Origin: JAKSUT01 sp045616505
GTDB taxonomy: Bacteria > Cyanobacteriota > Vampirovibrionia > Gastranaerophilales > Gastranaerophilaceae
Assembly: GCA_045616505.1 (NCBI GenBank)
Contig: JAZLGV010000061.1
Location: forward strand, 1-16,443
Length of the DNA stretch: 16,443 bases
Reading direction: 5' to 3'
A model generated the notes under the pieces. That model worked only from the letters and a program-made list of their open reading frames with translations, was not told the DNA's origin and did not search any database. Made by a program: the position numbers and the translations under genes. Position 1 is the first letter of the stretch. Every line of letters starts with the position of its first letter. Positions 15,359 through 16,443 of this stretch are shown here, one piece after another.

Positions 15359-16390
15359 ATGTTAGACGTAGTAACTTTCGGCAGTGCAACAATGGATATT
15401 TTTATAGAAAGTGACAAAGCACACATTGTAAACTTTCGTGGGATTGATGGTGAACTTGATTTATATTGCCTAAAATACGGAGATAAAATTGAAATCGACC
15501 ATTCAGCATTTGAAGCTGGCGGAGGTGCTATAAATACTGCGGCTTGTTTTGCAAAATTGGGTCTAAAAACTTCTGCTGCTATCAAAATCGGAGAAGGTCT
15601 TGATAGACGTGAAGCAAAGAAAACTTTAAAAGACTATGGCATAGATACAAGTTTTATAATGCAAACTGACGAAGCAAGAACAGGTTTTTCTATTATCCTT
15701 ACAAGTTTTGAAGGTGATAGAACAGTTCTTGCACACAGAGGCGCAAACATTACTCTAAAACCAGAAGATATTGATTTTGATAAACTTAAAAAAACAAAAT
15801 GGATATATTGTGCGCCACTAAATTCTAAATACGGAAATGTTTTAGAAAAAATCACATATTTCGCAGAAGAAAACAATATTAAAATTGCGCACAACATTGG
15901 TGGAAAAGCTCTTGATAAAACATTAGACGAACTAAAACCAATTCTTCAAAGATTAAACATTTTGTCTTTAAACACCGAAGAAGCAACAAGAATTACAAAA
16001 ATCGAACAAAAATACACAAAAAATAAAAAACAATTTATAAATGATGATGTAAAATTAATGCTCACTACATTGAAATCATACGTAAAAGACATTGTAATAA
16101 TCACAGATGGTGGCAAAGGCGCTTATGCTTATGACGGCACAAACTTCTATTATGCACCGGTTTATCCGACAAAAAGAGTTAGCACACTTGGTGCTGGAGA
16201 TGCTTTTGCAAGTACATTCTGCGCAAGCATAATGCTTGGAAAAGATATCAAAAACGCACTACAACTAGCATCTATAAATTCAGGTAATGTTGTTTCATAT
16301 TACGGCGCACAAGAAGGCTTGCTAGACTTACCAAAACTTGAAGAAATAAATGCCAAAAACACAGAATACAAAGCAATTATTGTGGAATAG
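15359..16390 (+). CDS. PfkB/ribokinase-family sugar or nucleoside kinase
   Basis: 343 residues starting at an ATG with AAGGAG at 15347-15352 (6-base spacer). It has the N-terminal strand VVTFGSATMDIFIES, PfkB signature 1 (AGGGAINTAACFAKLGLKT, 53-71), the LSLNTEEAT segment typical of the hinge (202-210), VIITDGGKGAYAY (246-258) and the C-terminal anion-hole motif GAGDAFAS (278-285) with catalytic base D281. The motif normally reading DTxGAGD is STLGAGD here: Ser275 replaces an Asp that in ribokinase belongs to the monovalent-cation site. Residues 21-48 are a longer lid segment than in ribokinase. It phosphorylates a sugar or nucleoside with ATP in the cytoplasm; the substrate cannot be named. 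Confidence 0.88.
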   Translation: MLDVVTFGSATMDIFIESDKAHIVNFRGIDGELDLYCLKYGDKIEIDHSAFEAGGGAINTAACFAKLGLKTSAAIKIGEGLDRREAKKTLKDYGIDTSFIMQTDEARTGFSIILTSFEGDRTVLAHRGANITLKPEDIDFDKLKKTKWIYCAPLNSKYGNVLEKITYFAEENNIKIAHNIGGKALDKTLDELKPILQRLNILSLNTEEATRITKIEQKYTKNKKQFINDDVKLMLTTLKSYVKDIVIITDGGKGAYAYDGTNFYYAPVYPTKRVSTLGAGDAFASTFCASIMLGKDIKNALQLASINSGNVVSYYGAQEGLLDLPKLEEINAKNTEYKAIIVE

Positions 16391-16393
16391 AAA

Positions 16394-16443
16394 TTAAGCT
16401 AACGGAAACATCTCATCAATATTGTGTTTTGCTTTTTGCAAAA
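16394..16443 (-). CDS. Probable C-terminal end of a convergent gene, partial
   Basis: On the minus strand one frame is open from the window edge to a TAA at 16396-16394 and reads LQKAKHNIDEMFPLA. It ends three bases after the kinase stop, a spacing common for convergent genes. Fifteen codons are too few to identify the protein or prove coding. The inverted repeat TTTTGC-TTTTT-GCAAAA at 16427-16443 lies inside it. Confidence 0.3.
   Translation of the reverse strand, partial: LQKAKHNIDEMFPLA

Noticed and set aside
16427..16443. TTTTGC-TTTTT-GCAAAA hairpin as kinase terminator
   Set aside because: The stem is only 6 bp, it runs into the window edge so the following sequence is unseen, and it may lie inside a convergent coding region.
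1..16443. CRISPR arrays, tRNA or rRNA genes
   Set aside because: No regularly spaced repeats and no tRNA cloverleaf or rRNA-like sequence were found on either strand.

Overview
The window comes from a strongly AT-rich diderm bacterium. An outer-membrane efflux channel implies two membranes, and most start codons have clear AAGGAG-type Shine-Dalgarno sites. The taxon cannot be fixed from the sequence alone. A gut Gastranaerophilales (Vampirovibrionia/Melainabacteria)-like genome is my best guess, held with low confidence.

Layout: (1) 1-2209, plus strand: a tightly packed module from a Mu-like transposable phage or transposon. It holds the C-terminal part of a MuA-type transposase (cut by the window edge), a MuB-like AAA+ ATPase, a protein that looks like a tyrosine-recombinase core-binding domain without its catalytic domain, and an HTH protein resembling phage terminase small subunits. 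The module stops abruptly, with no phage head or tail genes. (2) 2280-4372, plus: an OmpR/PhoB-type response regulator and its membrane histidine kinase, overlapping by ATGA. The regulator appears to be translated from a leaderless mRNA, and its promoter carries a 7-4-7 direct repeat. (3) 13314-4393, minus strand, convergent with the kinase: a five-gene operon of outer-membrane factor, RND pump, membrane fusion protein, an exported trehalose-synthase-like GH13 enzyme and a membrane acyltransferase. Genes overlap or lie within about 25 bases of each other. (4) 13315-13710: a divergent intergenic region with a perfect hairpin palindrome, promoter elements in both directions and a second copy of the 7-4-7 repeat, facing the efflux operon. 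(5) 13711-15237, plus: a large soluble coiled-coil protein of unknown function. (6) 15359-16390, plus: a PfkB-family sugar kinase behind a near-consensus promoter with palindromic sequences, followed by the probable tail of a convergent gene at the window edge.

The most interesting reading is that regions 2 and 3 form one functional unit. The two-component system would recognise AACTAAC-like half-sites spaced 11 bp apart, both at its own promoter and upstream of the five-gene operon. That operon couples a tripartite RND exporter to an extracytoplasmic trehalose/maltose-type enzyme and a sugar-type O-acyltransferase, which suggests envelope glycan or glycolipid work rather than simple drug efflux. 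The regulatory link and the biochemical role are inferences from sequence pattern and gene order.
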